A DNA stretch of 64,000 nt from Heligmosomoides polygyrus polygyrus (GCA_947396885.1 OX377202.1:73566643-73630642), one strand, 5' to 3'; positions 47,892 to 59,169 are shown, counted from the first letter of the stretch. A program made the numbers and translations. The notes: generated by a model from the letters alone, not told the origin.

Positions 47892-49015
47892 TGCAACCTA
47901 ACCAGGGAAAGGTCTCAGGCGTAGGTCTGAACGGGGGAAATGGATAGTACTGCGAGAATCTCCATCCTTGTAATAGAAAAAAACATATGTAGTAGAAAAA
48001 CATATTCCGTTTTTGCTGAGTCCTTGAACCCAAAGTGCTACTGACCCTCGAAATTGGGGGTACAGTATTGCACCGTCACCCGTACCTACCGCAACCTACT
48101 GTAGTCGGCCGAGATTTGAAAAACGGATGCCAGATTCGTGATCAGCACCCTAAGTAACACCCTGGGCGAGGTTTGGGCGAAAAAAGTTTTTCGACCTCTC
48201 CTCGACCTCTGGAGCCGTGAAAGTACAATAGTGCCCAGATGATAACTTAAATCAGCTTATTCCCTACATATCTACACATTTATTTCTCTCTAAATCGTCA
48301 AATGAGGGTCTGTGAGCTGTGCTTCACTCACTTTTTCTGAATTATACATATTTTTGTGTTTTTCAGCGAATGTTAAGCAGTAACTTTTCAGCAGTACGGG
48401 TTATACAGCAGGTACGAGTGACTAGGGCTGTCGAGGTCATCACCACCGATTTCGCCCAAACTTCTCTCAGGGGAGTCATTTGGGATGCTGATCACGAATC
48501 TGACTTTTTTCCGTATTGCGCTGGATTACGTTAAGTTACAGCAGGTAGAGGTGATTAATGGTAAGGTCACGGTCACCGTTTTTGCCAAGACTTCGTGTTG
48601 AGCACCAATTTGATCCATATTTGACAACTTAGAATGAAATAAGTGTGTAGTAGATGTGCAGAAATGGCAAAGGAGGCGGCGGTGATGAAAATGCAAAAAC
48701 AGTGTATAGCACGGGAGTCGAACATCTGACCAAGCATCTGTGAAGCAGCCTCTCAATCTGCTGAGCCACCGGTTACCTTGTCGCACAGCCTTCCGCCATG
48801 TCCTATACATCAGCGCGCACATGGGCACGTGGGCACGCGCTGACGGTGCGATACTGTACCCCAAATTCGAAGGCCCGTAGCTCTCTGGGTTCCAGGACTC
48901 AACGAAGAGGAGGAAACCTGTTTTTCTACTATATGAAGGGTGGAGATCCTCGAAGTACTATCGATTTCTCCTGTTCAGACCTACGCCTGACACCCTTCCC
49001 TGGTAAGTTTTTGCA
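47892..49015. mobile_element. Palindromic (foldback-type) element, ~180-bp inverted arms
   Basis: Left arm 47892-48078 and right arm 48841-49015 are inverted copies (shared words CAGGCGTAGGTCTGAAC, GATAGTACT, GAATTTGGGG/GAAATTGGGG, TACAGTAT-GCACCGTCA). A second inner inverted pair, 48130-48184 and 48450-48502, shares CAGATTCGTGATCAGCA and GTTTGGGCGAAA. Direct copies of TTACAGCAGGTA...AGGTCA occur at 48399 and 48536. No transposase and no clear target duplication. The element type is inferred from structure only. Confidence 0.75.
48710..48775 (-). repeat. tRNA-like module in the palindromic element
   Basis: Minus strand reads GGTGGCTCAGCAGATTGAGA, like a D-arm/box A, and 35 bp later GATGTTCGACTCCCG, like a T-arm/box B. 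The stems do not pair well, so it is a decayed tRNA-derived sequence rather than a tRNA gene. Confidence 0.45.
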
Positions 49016-49445
49016 GGATGACGAGACAATTCCAAACCAAAGTCATCAAAAAACACGAAAAATAAAAATAGAAATTGGTTATCATAATTTGAAGTCATTT
49101 AAGGAAAAATGTGGTAATCAGAATTTAGAAAAAATTGTTGAGAGCTTGACCAGGTGATTGGAGCAGAAATGCTTCTTAGATTATTAAAGGTTTCTTAATC
49201 CATAGTTCATAAAAAAGCCTTCACCTTGTGTCGCCAATGCTTCATCTTTTAACAGCTCACATTTACTGGAAATTTTGAGTTTCAAATGTGTTTCAGCTGC
49301 CTACTTTGTCCTTTTATGGCAGAGGTAACAGTTGCCTCAAACGTTGTGTATAAGTACTATTGTTTACTTCACGTTTCCGCTTTTCATTCTAAACATTTAA
49401 TTTCCAATTGTAGTAATTGTATTGCACACCAATAATAAAAAGTAC
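49016..49445. other. No recognisable gene
   Basis: AT-rich spacer; a TGTTTCAG acceptor-like site at 49289-49296 precedes a 28-bp open stretch and GTAAC, too short to call. Confidence 0.4.
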
Positions 49446-49553
49446 AGGATAGAGGATGGCGTTAATCAAACCCGTCGCGCATTCTACTTCTATGGGACAT
49501 CGTGGAGGCAATCCGAATGCGTACCTGTCCTATACAGTGGCTGCGTACATGCC
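49446..49553 (-). repeat. tRNA-derived SINE, 3' half of split copy
   Basis: Antisense 3' part: GGCGTTAATCAAACCCGTCG, GCATTCTACTTCTATGGGAC, ATCGTGGAGGCAATCCGAAT, GCGTACC. Cut by the SINE at 49565; its head resumes at 49871. Confidence 0.88.
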
Positions 49554-49564
49554 ATGGCTGGATA

Positions 49565-49859
49565 AAAGGATAAAGGATAAAGGACGGCGTTACTCAAGCC
49601 TTTCTGGGATGCGCCAGCGCATTCTACTTCTACGGGATGTCGTGGAGGCGACATGAATGCGTATTTGGTCATACGGTGACTTGCGGTGGCCAGCCGATGA
49701 ACAAGTCAGCGCTTTATCCTTCCCAGACAAGCCTGATACCAATTCACCGACCCCGGAGGGATGGAAGGCTTGGTTGTCCTGGGCGGGAAATCCGAACCAG
49801 GAACCTGGTATCGGGTGCACACGACAGTCGCGCCTCCTCCGACTGCGCTACACGCGCCT
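49565..49859 (-). mobile_element. tRNA-derived SINE, full-length, inserted in another SINE
   Basis: ~295 bp, almost identical to 6539-6831. Head: AGGCGCGTGTAGCGCAGTCG (minus strand). Tail on the minus strand: CGCCGTCC(TTTATCC)2TTT. Flanked by a perfect 11-bp duplication ATGGCTGGATA (49554-49564, 49860-49870). The near identity of two distant copies argues for recent amplification. Confidence 0.93.
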
Positions 49860-49870
49860 ATGGCTGGATA

Positions 49871-50032
49871 CGGCCGTTTTTTTGCCCTTCCAAGACAATC
49901 CTGGTACAAAGTCACCAACCCTGGAGAGATGGATGGCTTGCTTTGCTCGGGCGGGAATCTGAACAGAAAACATTGAACAAGAGTGCACCTTACAGCCGGC
50001 GCCTCCTCCAACTGCGCCGCCACATGCCCAAG
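49871..50032 (-). repeat. tRNA-derived SINE, head half of split copy
   Basis: Continues the copy begun at 49446: CCTTCCAAGACAATCCTGGT, ACCCTGGAGAGATGGATGG, GGGCGGGAATCTGAACAG, and head GCGCCTCCTCCAACTGCGCC. Confidence 0.88.
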
Positions 50033-51639
50033 AATACGTTACAGATCCTTTAAATACTATCTAGCGAGATAATAAACAACTGAAAGTCGACCTCTTGATG
50101 ACACATACGCCTATCCTGGATTTTTGTGCAGGTTTTTATTCTTACAAATTTTGTTAGTGAGCACTGTTCAGATGAGAGATCGGAAAGAGCATTTTAGCGT
50201 GGAGCAGTCAACGTAAACGTCTCGAAAAAGAGAGAAACGGAACGACAGCTCCGTTTTGAGGTCGAGTGGACAGCGTCGGCGACCAAACAAATCGCGCGCC
50301 TCCGAATGCCGCCCGTCTGCCGACAACTCTGAATGGGAAGGACATCCTGGTCTAGGGTTCCCCAAAGAAAGTGTGAGAGTTGTCGCCCGGATGGAGTCTG
50401 GCAGTCGCCAACGCAGATCTTTTGTGTCGTTACACAACGTGACCTGTGTTTTATAGGCCCGAAGCAGCACATGTTGCGTTAGTTGGCGCCGGTGCTTAAG
50501 TTCAGGGCGCGCGTGGCGACGGCGGTGTCGGAAAAAGCAAGTGCCAAGTGATTTGCCATCGTCTAGATTTACAGCCGGGCATATGCCTCCCACAGCTTCT
50601 TCTGGTAGACGAGGGGAGGAGGTGTCGAACTTGAAGTCCTGGATTAAATTGAAATAACACTTCGCCTGTGGCGGGCTGCCTTTTCAGTTGTAAACAATGG
50701 GAATGAGGAATTCAAACGCCTCGTGAAAGTGGTCAGATCCGAAAGCAGCAGAGAAAGGAACTTTAATAATCAAATAAAACAAAATAATTAACGCTGAAAA
50801 GTTCGTACTGGAGGGCTATAAGCCGCCAGCATGAAGAGAGGTGTATTATCTGTTTGCAAACTACAGAGCGCTTCGCTAAACAGTTTATCCCAATTCTTCA
50901 CGCTGTTTCAGGGATAATATGATCCTTCTTATGATACGTTAAAATTGTTCTACCTGGTTTGAAGGAAAAGAGCATGAAGGTCTAACGTATCTCTACATAT
51001 ACTAGCCGTCGAGATAGCGCCGCGTTTAGTATTATATTGCTGTTGGAAGATTATATTGCAATGCTTTGAGATACGGGTGAGGACAATTGCTTTGTGTTTG
51101 CTGTTTTCTGGAACATCGGCTTCGAGCAAAAACTTCGGTCATATAAATTCGCTTATAAGCGACCAGTAGTAGTGTACTTGGAGGCACTTGCTATCGTGCG
51201 CATTGCGCACCCGGAACCGAGGTTCGTGGTAAATGCAGCGACCTCACAAACGATGTTGAATTGGTATCGGAAGTTTGGAATAAATAAAGACCTGTGCACT
51301 TTCTGATCGATTTTCGATGAACGTTGGCGCAGCGTTAACTACTGGTACTCGGTATTCTTGAGTTTCAGAGCCAAGATTGTTAGCCACCCTCTATCCAGCT
51401 GACGCTTCGGGGTGCCTGTTTTTTCAGAGCGTGAATCGACGGCAAAAAAGATTTCAAAGATTGCTCACGTAGAACTTTAGGTTGGACGAGTAACCCTTCA
51501 ATACGTGGTTACACCGAAGCACAGCCAAATTAAGCATGGTTAATGGACTTGGCTCCACACCCCGAAGTACCACTGACTTTTCTGGCAACCGTGTATAGGC
51601 CAAATGTTGAAGTGGACTACGTAATAACCCGCCGAGGTA
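50033..51639. other. No recognisable gene
   Basis: A 141-aa minus ORF (50593-50168) and a 70-aa plus ORF (51094-51306) are not recognised. Confidence 0.35.
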
Positions 51640-52680
51640 TTGGGTTATTCAATAATTAATGTCGTTTTTTGTATTTTGAAGCGAATTTATTTATATTAAC
51701 AACAAATATTAATCAATCGATATACAAAATGTATTACCATTTTATTGGATGACCTTTCCCCATGTTCCGGTAAGTTGAAAAATTCCACGTTCGATAAGGC
51801 TTTGGTTTTTAGAAGCGAAAAACTGGTGCAACCCATGTTCAACAGCTTGACAGGAATCAAAAGTTTTCCCAGTCAAGATGTTTTGAAGGGAGCGAAACAA
51901 ATGGTAATCCGATGGAGCTGATAGGGCGTATCGTGGATGTGGCCTCAGTTCCCAGTCAGCTTACCTTAGTTACTCTTTGACAATTTATCAAGGAGGTGTG
52001 AAGTCTGGCATTATCATGACGGAACATCTCGACTTCGCGATTGGCCAGCTAAGGACGTTTTTCTTGATTTCTTCGTTCAATTTCGATAGTGGACGACAGT
52101 AGACGTTCGACTCAATAGTTTTATTCCTTGGAGGCAGCTCAAAGTAGACTGTATCCTCGCATATGTTCATGCGTTTGGTGAAGTGGACTTCCTTTGACTC
52201 GTGAGGAACCCAGCCGCCCAGTTTATCTACGTAACCACTCTGTAAGGAGTAAACTGTTGAATCCGGTATGCCGAGATTCTCTGCCATCTCTCGAGTTGTC
52301 ATACGCCGGTCAGTTTCGATTGATGCCTTTATTTTGTCGTCATCAGTAGTGATTGTACGACCAGTACGTGATGAATCTGGCACATAGCGCGAAATATAGC
52401 AAACCAGCGCTGATACTGGCGTTGTTGGCGAGGGGTTTCAGCCAAGAAACCTCGGGTCTCACTTTCTGGGGCCTTTTTGAACATCTGCTCACTGACAGGC
52501 TTTCGTTCAGCTGTCAGCTCGTATAACTCGTTGGGCCTTTTCTGAGCATTGCTTATATACTGGAACTCAATTACCAGCTTCTTACTTATTTTTCTTATGC
52601 CGTGTTTAGAAAACGAATATAAATAAAGTGCAATGCAAATAAATGATATGGTATTTCCGCGACAGCTAAGCAAGGAAATA
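51640..52680 (-). pseudogene. mariner-family transposon copy with internal deletion
   Basis: Read on the minus strand, helix-turn-helix remnants (RQQRQYQRW) are followed by GRTITTDDDKIKASIETDRR, TTREMAENLGIPDSTVY, WVPHESKEVHFTKRMNICED, then directly YFELPPRNKTIESNVYCRPL. The join skips the segment that carries the first catalytic Asp of the D,D34D triad. After a frameshift the second Asp region (HDNAR-LHT), SAPSDYHLFRSLQN, GKTFDSCQAVEHGLHQFF and SLIERGIFQLTGTWGKV follow. A TIR-like TTGGGTTATTCAATAATTAA starts at 51640 next to TA; the other end was not found. Inactive. Confidence 0.9.
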
Positions 52681-53689
52681 TTGTGACCAATTCTTTTTAC
52701 TGACGGCGAGCGTAAACATCCGGAAGCGCGGTGGTTGTTTCTTCAAATGTTCGGACACCGTCTCTATTCCTATTTCATTTTGAGTTTCATTGCTGGTAAT
52801 AAAATTACTGTTTGGCACTTGAGATAGGCAAAATACAGGGCTGAGCCAAACCTTGCCTTCTGATTTATAAAAACTATTCGCAGACCAAAAAAGCTACATG
52901 CTGAAGTTAGGGGTTCAAAGAATTGTTGAGCTCCTAGTAATTTCAATTGGTCCCAGAGCACGCCCCACGATCTATAACAAACCCAGCCAAAGTAGTTTCG
53001 CATCTGAAGTCGCGAGAAACAGCTGTTCGACCTTGAAACGGTGTTGGCTTCCGCTGGTTAGGTGGGTGGTCCTTGACCAGGAGACTACCTGGGTTTTGAG
53101 GGTGCTCATTAACCCAGTTGTACAAGGGAGTCAGTTCGTTCACGCACGCGCCGTCAACAAGCGATACGTTACGGTCTGCTGCATGGCCCAGTCATTTCAC
53201 AGGCCATTTGGTTTAGTAGGTCCGGACAAGCTATGCTACCGTCCGACTCGCCGTCTTCACCCCGTAGCGAGGGCCTCAAAGAATGGCAAGCAACTACTAG
53301 CTGAGACTTTTCTCTAGGACCTTTCATGAACTTATCACATTACCTGCTTTGAATGAAGAACAATAGAGCAGACGGAATTCAGAGGAGAGGTTCGTTAAGG
53401 GGAGAGGGAGCCCGTTAGTAGTTTGGAGGGCGCATCGACAACATTCCCAACGTTGGACATACTTTACCGTATCGAGGAGACTTCGAAAATACTGTCCCTC
53501 TAGCAGTTGAGCACTTGACCCTCCATGACAGAAGACTGGATTGATTCGAGGGAGGTCGCTATACGCTGACTGCTCCTCTCTTGGTGCCCGAACTTCTACA
53601 AAAGATTTCGTGTCAGCATAAAAAAGGAACGACATCCATAACTGAACTGACAAGGACCGTCAAGGATGCATGAAGTGTTTTGTCGGGAA
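52681..53689. other. No recognisable gene
   Basis: ORFs of 139 aa (plus, 52898-53317) and 109 aa (minus, 53653-53324) lack family features. Confidence 0.35.
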
Positions 53690-55960
53690 GTGGCCCTTGA
53701 GTTGACCCGCGGAGTCAAGAGCGTGGGCATCCGTGACGGCGGAACGATGAATGGAATGGAGCGATCGCAAAGCATTATACGGGACTGCGCTCATAATACC
53801 GTCAAGAGTGCTGCGTATGTGTGTGTATTAGTGCTCACTCTAAGGGTCACTTTAGCAGTTCCAAAAACGAACGTCGGGATATAGTTGTTAGAAGGGGCAC
53901 ATTCGTGATCATAAGTGTCTTCTATCTCCTGACATGATCCGATGTGAAACATGAAGAATAAGGGAAAAGGTGATGGAGCAAGTGAAATTGAGGACGAAAA
54001 CCGGAAATTTGCATTGCCTTCCAAATTGAGCTCTCTGAGCATGTGTTATTTTACTTATCTCATTGTACTCACAGTCGTATTCAGACTCAGAAATGCAAAT
54101 AGAACGCTACGCGACCGCCTGTTCAAGACTACGGTAGCGATCAATACTCTTTTCGGCTGCAAACGAGATGTTCTTCAACGCCTTCTGGAGCTTGCTGGAC
54201 GAGATATCTGAAGTGCCCAGCGAGAACGACCTGATCATCGTCGGATACCTGACGGCATGTTGAAAGCGAGAATAACCAACAATCTAGCCACGCAGCATAA
54301 GATTGTGTTAGTCGAAGCGATGATAGAAACTGAGCTCTTGAGTGTGCTGAATTCCGGAATCTCGTCGGTCTTCGCACTGCTTCCGAAAACGCGCAGGTCA
54401 TCTACTACATATTGCAGTGGGAAAAATTTGTCTCAACTCGACCACGTAACTGTTCGGTGGTTGCAACAGAAACTGTTGCTGTAGGCTAAAATGCTTCCGT
54501 GTGAAACTGTAGCACCTCAATATCGTCTGCTAGTGCGTGCCTCCAGATTCGCCCCACCGAAGGCTAGAGAGCACGACGATTACAAGGATCATGTGGTGGC
54601 ATTCCAAGGAGAAGGAGTTTGGCATGCTACCACGAATTCAACTGCCAAATGCCACAACTTTGCAAGAAAGCTGGAACAAGAGAACGAGTGCAATTCTCCA
54701 TGCGGTGCTGTCAGAGCATGGTTGTATGAAGCCTGTAAAAAACCATGGAAGACAAGCAAACATGAGTCTTGACAGACGCAGTCAAGGCGAAGATTCTATT
54801 AAGGAAGAAACTGTATCACAAGTTCCCTGCTTTAAAAACCCCGGAATCTGGGCCGCATATTTTGGTGCAAAGAAAAAAGCTTAACGTGCAAGGGCAACCA
54901 CGTAGGCAGAACGCTTTCGACGTCTACGAAAAACTTGACAAGAGGGGAGCACGTTAAGTTTATCGCTTCATACGATCGCATCACCAGAAGAAACATGGCT
55001 TCGAAAAATTCTGAGATGGCGGTGGATGTCTGCTGGCAAATGACGAAAAGGTGTTATTGCAATGGATAGTTCCAAAAAAAATCGAATCAGGAATTTCCGC
55101 ATCCACCGATAGCGCAGGCACCCCGAGTGCAAAGACCAATCTCTGTAGGAGAAGTGGAAACAGCTTATAGGAAGACGAAGTTTGGTTGGGCGATGACGTT
55201 GACACAGAAGCATGGGAGAGTGATCACAACAATACGACAGGGTGGTGGTACTTCTAAACAATGCCGCCGAAAACAGAGAGGTACCGAAGGACTGAACGCA
55301 CAGAGTTACAGCACGCAATTTTCAAGAAGAAAGTAAGTCCTGCTGAATGCTCTAGCTGTCGCTCAATACGCTGAGTCACCCGATAAAGATCTTTGAACAC
55401 GAAAAGAATTAACGGCGTCATCGAACTGGCGATATTTAGAACCCAATGTGGTTTCATCGCCAACTGCGGTACCATCGTTGCAGCTCACTTCTACCGACTA
55501 TTGTTGGAGAGACCCCGAGAGAAGGAGAGGTGGTTCGTGTCGCCGCATACTTGGGTTCGGAGAAGGCGCTTAGACCGTATGTCATGCGATTTGGTTTGTA
55601 GTGCGAAAACACGGACTAAATTGCTGCAGAAATGTCGGGAGGAGCGCTCACACAGCTGCTGCAAAATCACGGCAGTTCCTCTTCACTGCTGGTGTTCACC
55701 AAGGGTCAGTACTATCGTACTATCCATTCTTGCAATGGACATCGTCGCGAGAGATCTTCAGCAACCGACGTCCTAGTCGTTGCTCCTTGCTGACGGCGTA
55801 ATGCTTGTTTCGGAAAGCTAAACTGACTTGCAGCAACCCGTGCAAGTATGGAGTGATTGACCAGCAGCGTTCGGATCTCTGAAAGTTGAAAAGACGAAGG
55901 GATGTATTCTAGTCGACCTGGGATTCCCGGAGCGGCTTTAGGAGGGCAAAATAGGGTCTT
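53690..55960 (+). pseudogene. Decayed APE-RT non-LTR retrotransposon (second LINE family)
   Basis: Many frameshifts and stops, but fragments appear in pol order on the plus strand. Endonuclease: FFNAFWSLLDEISEVPSEND then LIIVGYL (54171-54257), YCSGKNLSQLDHVTVR (54400-54460), CETVAPQYRLLV (54500). Linker: RIQLPNATTLQESWNKRTSA, TDAVKAK...LYHKFPALKTPE, YEKLDKRG, VYRFIRSHHQK. RT: FPHPPIAQAP, PISVGEVETAYRKTKFG, TQCGFIANCGTIVAAHFYRL, LLLERPREKE, and HQGSVLS followed by a decayed catalytic box near 55790. It differs from the RTE at 42836 and is much older. Left edge uncertain; 3' end not defined. Confidence 0.82.
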
Positions 55961-56194
55961 ATCTGAGAAAATTCACAAAAAACAATTACACTCAGTTTCG
56001 CCACGGTTGTAAACAGAGGAAGCTATGCGCTCCCCCCCCCCCTCACTACGAAAGATCACGGTTATAACATCTCAGGCGGGAGTCAGATGTATTTGAATGC
56101 GCTTCGTCAGCCGAGACGTTTTTACAACCACGGCGTTTGTTTTTGCTTGTTTGTTTGTGTTTAGTGTCCTATGTTGTTCGGATGAAGCAGTTAG
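55961..56194. other. Poly-C tracts, no gene
   Basis: C-runs near 56031-56042 and 56194-56204. No ORF. Confidence 0.6.
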
Positions 56195-56298
56195 CCCCCC
56201 CCCCACTAGAATCGATCCAGAGGATCTACCTTATGAGCGACGATAACTATGTGTATATACTTCACCACCGCGAATACCGTTGAACTACCAAGAGCTGC
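56195..56298 (-). repeat. tRNA-like module beside foldback element
   Basis: Minus strand: CTTGGTAGTTCAACGGTATT resembles a D-arm/box A, and TCTGGATCGATTCTAG, ~60 bp on, resembles box B, followed by a G-run. Not a foldable tRNA. Confidence 0.45.
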
Positions 56299-56383
56299 TA
56301 TCAACGCTAATTTATTACGCCCCCGCGGGTCTCACCCGCAGCTCCTGGCACTGCGAGTGAGAGCCGCCGTGAACTGCGGCAGT

Positions 56384-58185
56384 CCTACTCAGACACTCGC
56401 TGCGTCCGAGCCGCGTCCCATAACAGCTGTTCCGTCTCAGCCGCGTACCTATTAGGACCGTTGCGTCCCATCCGCGTACCTATTAGCGGCGTTGCGTACC
56501 AGCTCCGTCCCACAAAGGTAGTTTTCGTGGTGAGACCTTCTCTTGCGTCCCATCCTCGTCAACAAGAGAAGTTTTCGGAAGTTACCGTCTCATCCGCGTC
56601 CCGTCTGCGCGTCCGGCCTGGCTTCTTGTGAACTGAACTCACCTCTAGCGGTTTCGGGTGTCCGCCTTATCGATTTTTAAGGGGTTGGACGTTTTTGGTT
56701 TTTCATTTTCGAATTTTTCGGAGATGAGCGGCTCGGAAGGGGGGGTCACCTTGTACGGCAGGCCTATACGTTCTGTTTGCATGAAATTAACGATTCTACA
56801 CAGCACTGCTATGTTCTACCCTAGGGGTGAACTGAGGTTGGCCATTTCCAGTAGGGTGTCAATAGTGGAAACAAGGAAGTGGGCCAGGAGTTGGGACCAG
56901 AAAGGTGGGGCAGGGAAGGGGAAGACCAGTAAGGGCGGACCAACAATTAGATCCAGTAAGAAGAAACGAGTGAGGGGAAACCTGGCATCCGGATTCGGAA
57001 GGCGTTTCTATGATATCCGGAAACACATGCTGTTGGACATGCGGAGGAGCAACCTGAGGGCAGGAGTACTGCACAGCACAAGCCGATGGCGTTACTGGAC
57101 AGTCCAGAGAGTGTTTAAAACTAACGCACGGAAAACGGCTTTATGCCATTAAAGTACGCAGCAGAACCTAGATGTTAGCGAATTTTAAGTTGTACAAAAA
57201 CTACGCAATTGCGAGCATTTGTTATTACTAAGGCAATGGATCCATCTAGCCGGGAGTGAGTTTTCATGTCGAAGTGATAGCGATATTTCAGATAGATTTT
57301 GATCTGAACAGCGTGCATACTTTATGCACGAGAAAACCTCGATGGACGAGGTTCGCACGTGGGTCAACAACGCCGACTTGACGCGTGCTTTGACGTTTTG
57401 TCGTCTCCGGTGGCTCCGGAATTCGCCGTTAGAGCAACAGGACGTCGGTGCCAGCTCCACAGAGTATTATTGTGCGACAACAGTTTAATAGCACTTTCTT
57501 ATAATGTTCTCTAGTGCTATACCACTAATACTGCCAATGCTATTAAGCACTCCAGCAGATTCATTGTTTTCCAGTGTCTAGTATACGTATATTTTCACTT
57601 CATAGTGGACATTTTTCGTTTTAAACCGGACATTTTTTCATGTTAAACTAGACACTCACTTAATTTAAAATTGGAGAAGTGTAGAATTAATTTGGATGTT
57701 TTGCTAAGGAGTTGAGATGCCCATTATTTGACCTCAGGGAATTGTCTTTGATTGCTTCTAACGTGCTGGAAAACAATAAATTTGCTGGAGTGTTTCATAG
57801 TATTAACAGTATTAGTGGTATAGCACTAGAGAACAACATAAAAAATTGCTACTAAACTGTTGTCGCACAATAATACTCAATGGAGCTGGTACCGACGTCA
57901 TATTGCTCTAACGGTGAATTCCGGAGCCACCGGAGACGACAAAACGTCAAAGCACGCGTCAAGTCGGCGTTGTTGATCCACGTGCGAACCTCGTCCGATA
58001 CAGGAGCACATGGCACAGTGGGACGTGATTGGGAGCAACGAATCCGCGTGAGCTCATCCGCATTTTGCGTCTCAGCCGCGTCCGACTAGCGTCCCGCCCG
58101 CGTTCCACTAGCGTCCCGTCCGCGATGTAGGAAATTCACGAGACGGTAATGGGACGCGGCTCGGACGCAACAAGTGTCTGAGTAG
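56384..58185. mobile_element. Nested palindromic element with two sets of inverted repeats
   Basis: Outer arms: 56384-56435 and 58141-58185, sharing CTACTCAGACACT and GCGTCCGAGCCGCGTCCCAT. Inner arms: 57344-57574 and 57767-57996, ~230 bp each, mostly identical (GGACGAGGTTCGCACGTGG, CAACGCCGACTTGACGCGTG, TGTTGTCGCACAATAATACT, CTAGTGCTATACCACTAATA), around a 192-bp centre. Between outer and inner arms are degenerate GCGTCCCATCCGCGT repeats on both sides. No transposase family recognised. Could be a composite MITE, foldback element or segmental inverted duplication. Confidence 0.78.
56658..57152 (+). CDS. Unidentified 164-aa basic ORF inside the palindromic element
   Basis: The longest ORF in the element, between the left outer and left inner arms. 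Its middle is strongly basic and glycine-rich (QKGGAGKGKTSKGGPTIRSS, KKKRVRGNL) and its end is arginine-rich (GRRFYDIRKHMLLDMRRSN). No catalytic motif, signal peptide or membrane segment. It could be a DNA- or RNA-binding product of the element, or chance; I do not recognise it. Confidence 0.3.
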   Translation: MSALSIFKGLDVFGFSFSNFSEMSGSEGGVTLYGRPIRSVCMKLTILHSTAMFYPRGELRLAISSRVSIVETRKWARSWDQKGGAGKGKTSKGGPTIRSSKKKRVRGNLASGFGRRFYDIRKHMLLDMRRSNLRAGVLHSTSRWRYWTVQRVFKTNARKTALCH

Positions 58186-58690
58186 GGGGCCTTTGCATGC
58201 GGCGGCTCCGCGACAACTCGTCCGCGCCGCTGCTTCCACAACAGTGGCAGCGTGGGTGGTTCGCACTGCGGCGAGAGCGACATGGACGAGCTCTCGGGGT
58301 GCTGCCGCGAGACTCTGTAGAGGCCCCTATTACATCTAACATCTCATAGTTCTTCAACATCCCAAAACTCACCGGCACAACAGTCGCAACCAAATGACAT
58401 CAACAACGAAGACAGTGACAACTAACAACAACATTAAAGGAGTTCAGTTTCGCCTCTACCGTCATACAAAACATGTTTAAAATTAGTTACCCTGGGGCTC
58501 TTCAGAATTTCAAACGCTTTTCACGATGAACAGCTCGTATGTCGCGCTTCATGGGCTTCGAAAAAAATGGGTAACGCCAAAGAAACGTCACTCCCCTACC
58601 AGTAAGTACAGCATCCTGAAGGCATTTTGAATGCGCAAGTGGCTTTCATTCTTTCCTCCCTTGTAACATTTTTTTTTGTCGAAGGGTAAC
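58186..58690. other. No recognisable gene
   Basis: GC-rich flank of the palindromic element to 58330, then ordinary sequence. Confidence 0.4.
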
Positions 58691-58832
58691 TGATAAATGA
58701 GGGCGCTAATAAACCCCGCCTGATATGCGCCACATAATCTACACCTACAGGACAACGTGAAGGCTATTGCAATGCACTTGAGACGTATAACTTGCGGTAG
58801 ACAGTCAACAGGCAACTAAGTCAGTATTTTAT
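58691..58832 (-). repeat. tRNA-derived SINE, 3' half of split copy
   Basis: Antisense: GGGCGCTAATAAACCCCGCC, GATATGCGCCACATAATCTA, CAGGACAACGTGAAGG, TTGCGGTAGACAGTCAACAG, GCAACTAAGTCAGTATTTTAT. Old copy. Interrupted by the Penelope-like fragment. Confidence 0.78.
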
Positions 58833-58916
58833 TGTTCAAAATGGATGGTTTCCTAAGCTTCATATTCTCTCTTCGATTTATGTGACTGCCTGAAGCTCGA
58901 AGTTTATTGGTGTCAA

Positions 58917-58942
58917 CGTTTCGGGCATAAGCCCTTCTTCAG
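58917..58942 (-). ncRNA. Hammerhead-ribozyme-core-like motif
   Basis: On the minus strand CTGAAGA (C-U-G-A-N-G-A), a 4-bp stem GGGC-TTAT-GCCC, then GAAAC. These are the conserved strands of the hammerhead core, known in Penelope-like elements as minimal type I motifs. I could not place convincing stems I and III, so self-cleavage is not shown. Confidence 0.4.
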
Positions 58943-59169
58943 GTCTGAATACAATAATGCTACTTAGCACATACACACAGTAAAGCGGCAAGAAATACGG
59001 ACCTGGGATCCACGACGGATTAAAAGGGGGAGGGAAGGGCCAAGATCTTCTTGGACGTTGGTTGGCCGGAAATGAAGTGGAGGGGTGCTCGGACTCTTTA
59101 TATATGGTCGAGTCGTGACCATAGTCATTTATATGTCACGATGGTCTTCAGCGGTCACGTCGCTAGCCC

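Noticed and set aside
50176..50189. AGATCGGAAAGAGC, close to a sequencing-adapter start
   Set aside because: It has an extra A relative to the adapter and no adapter continuation, so contamination is not supported.
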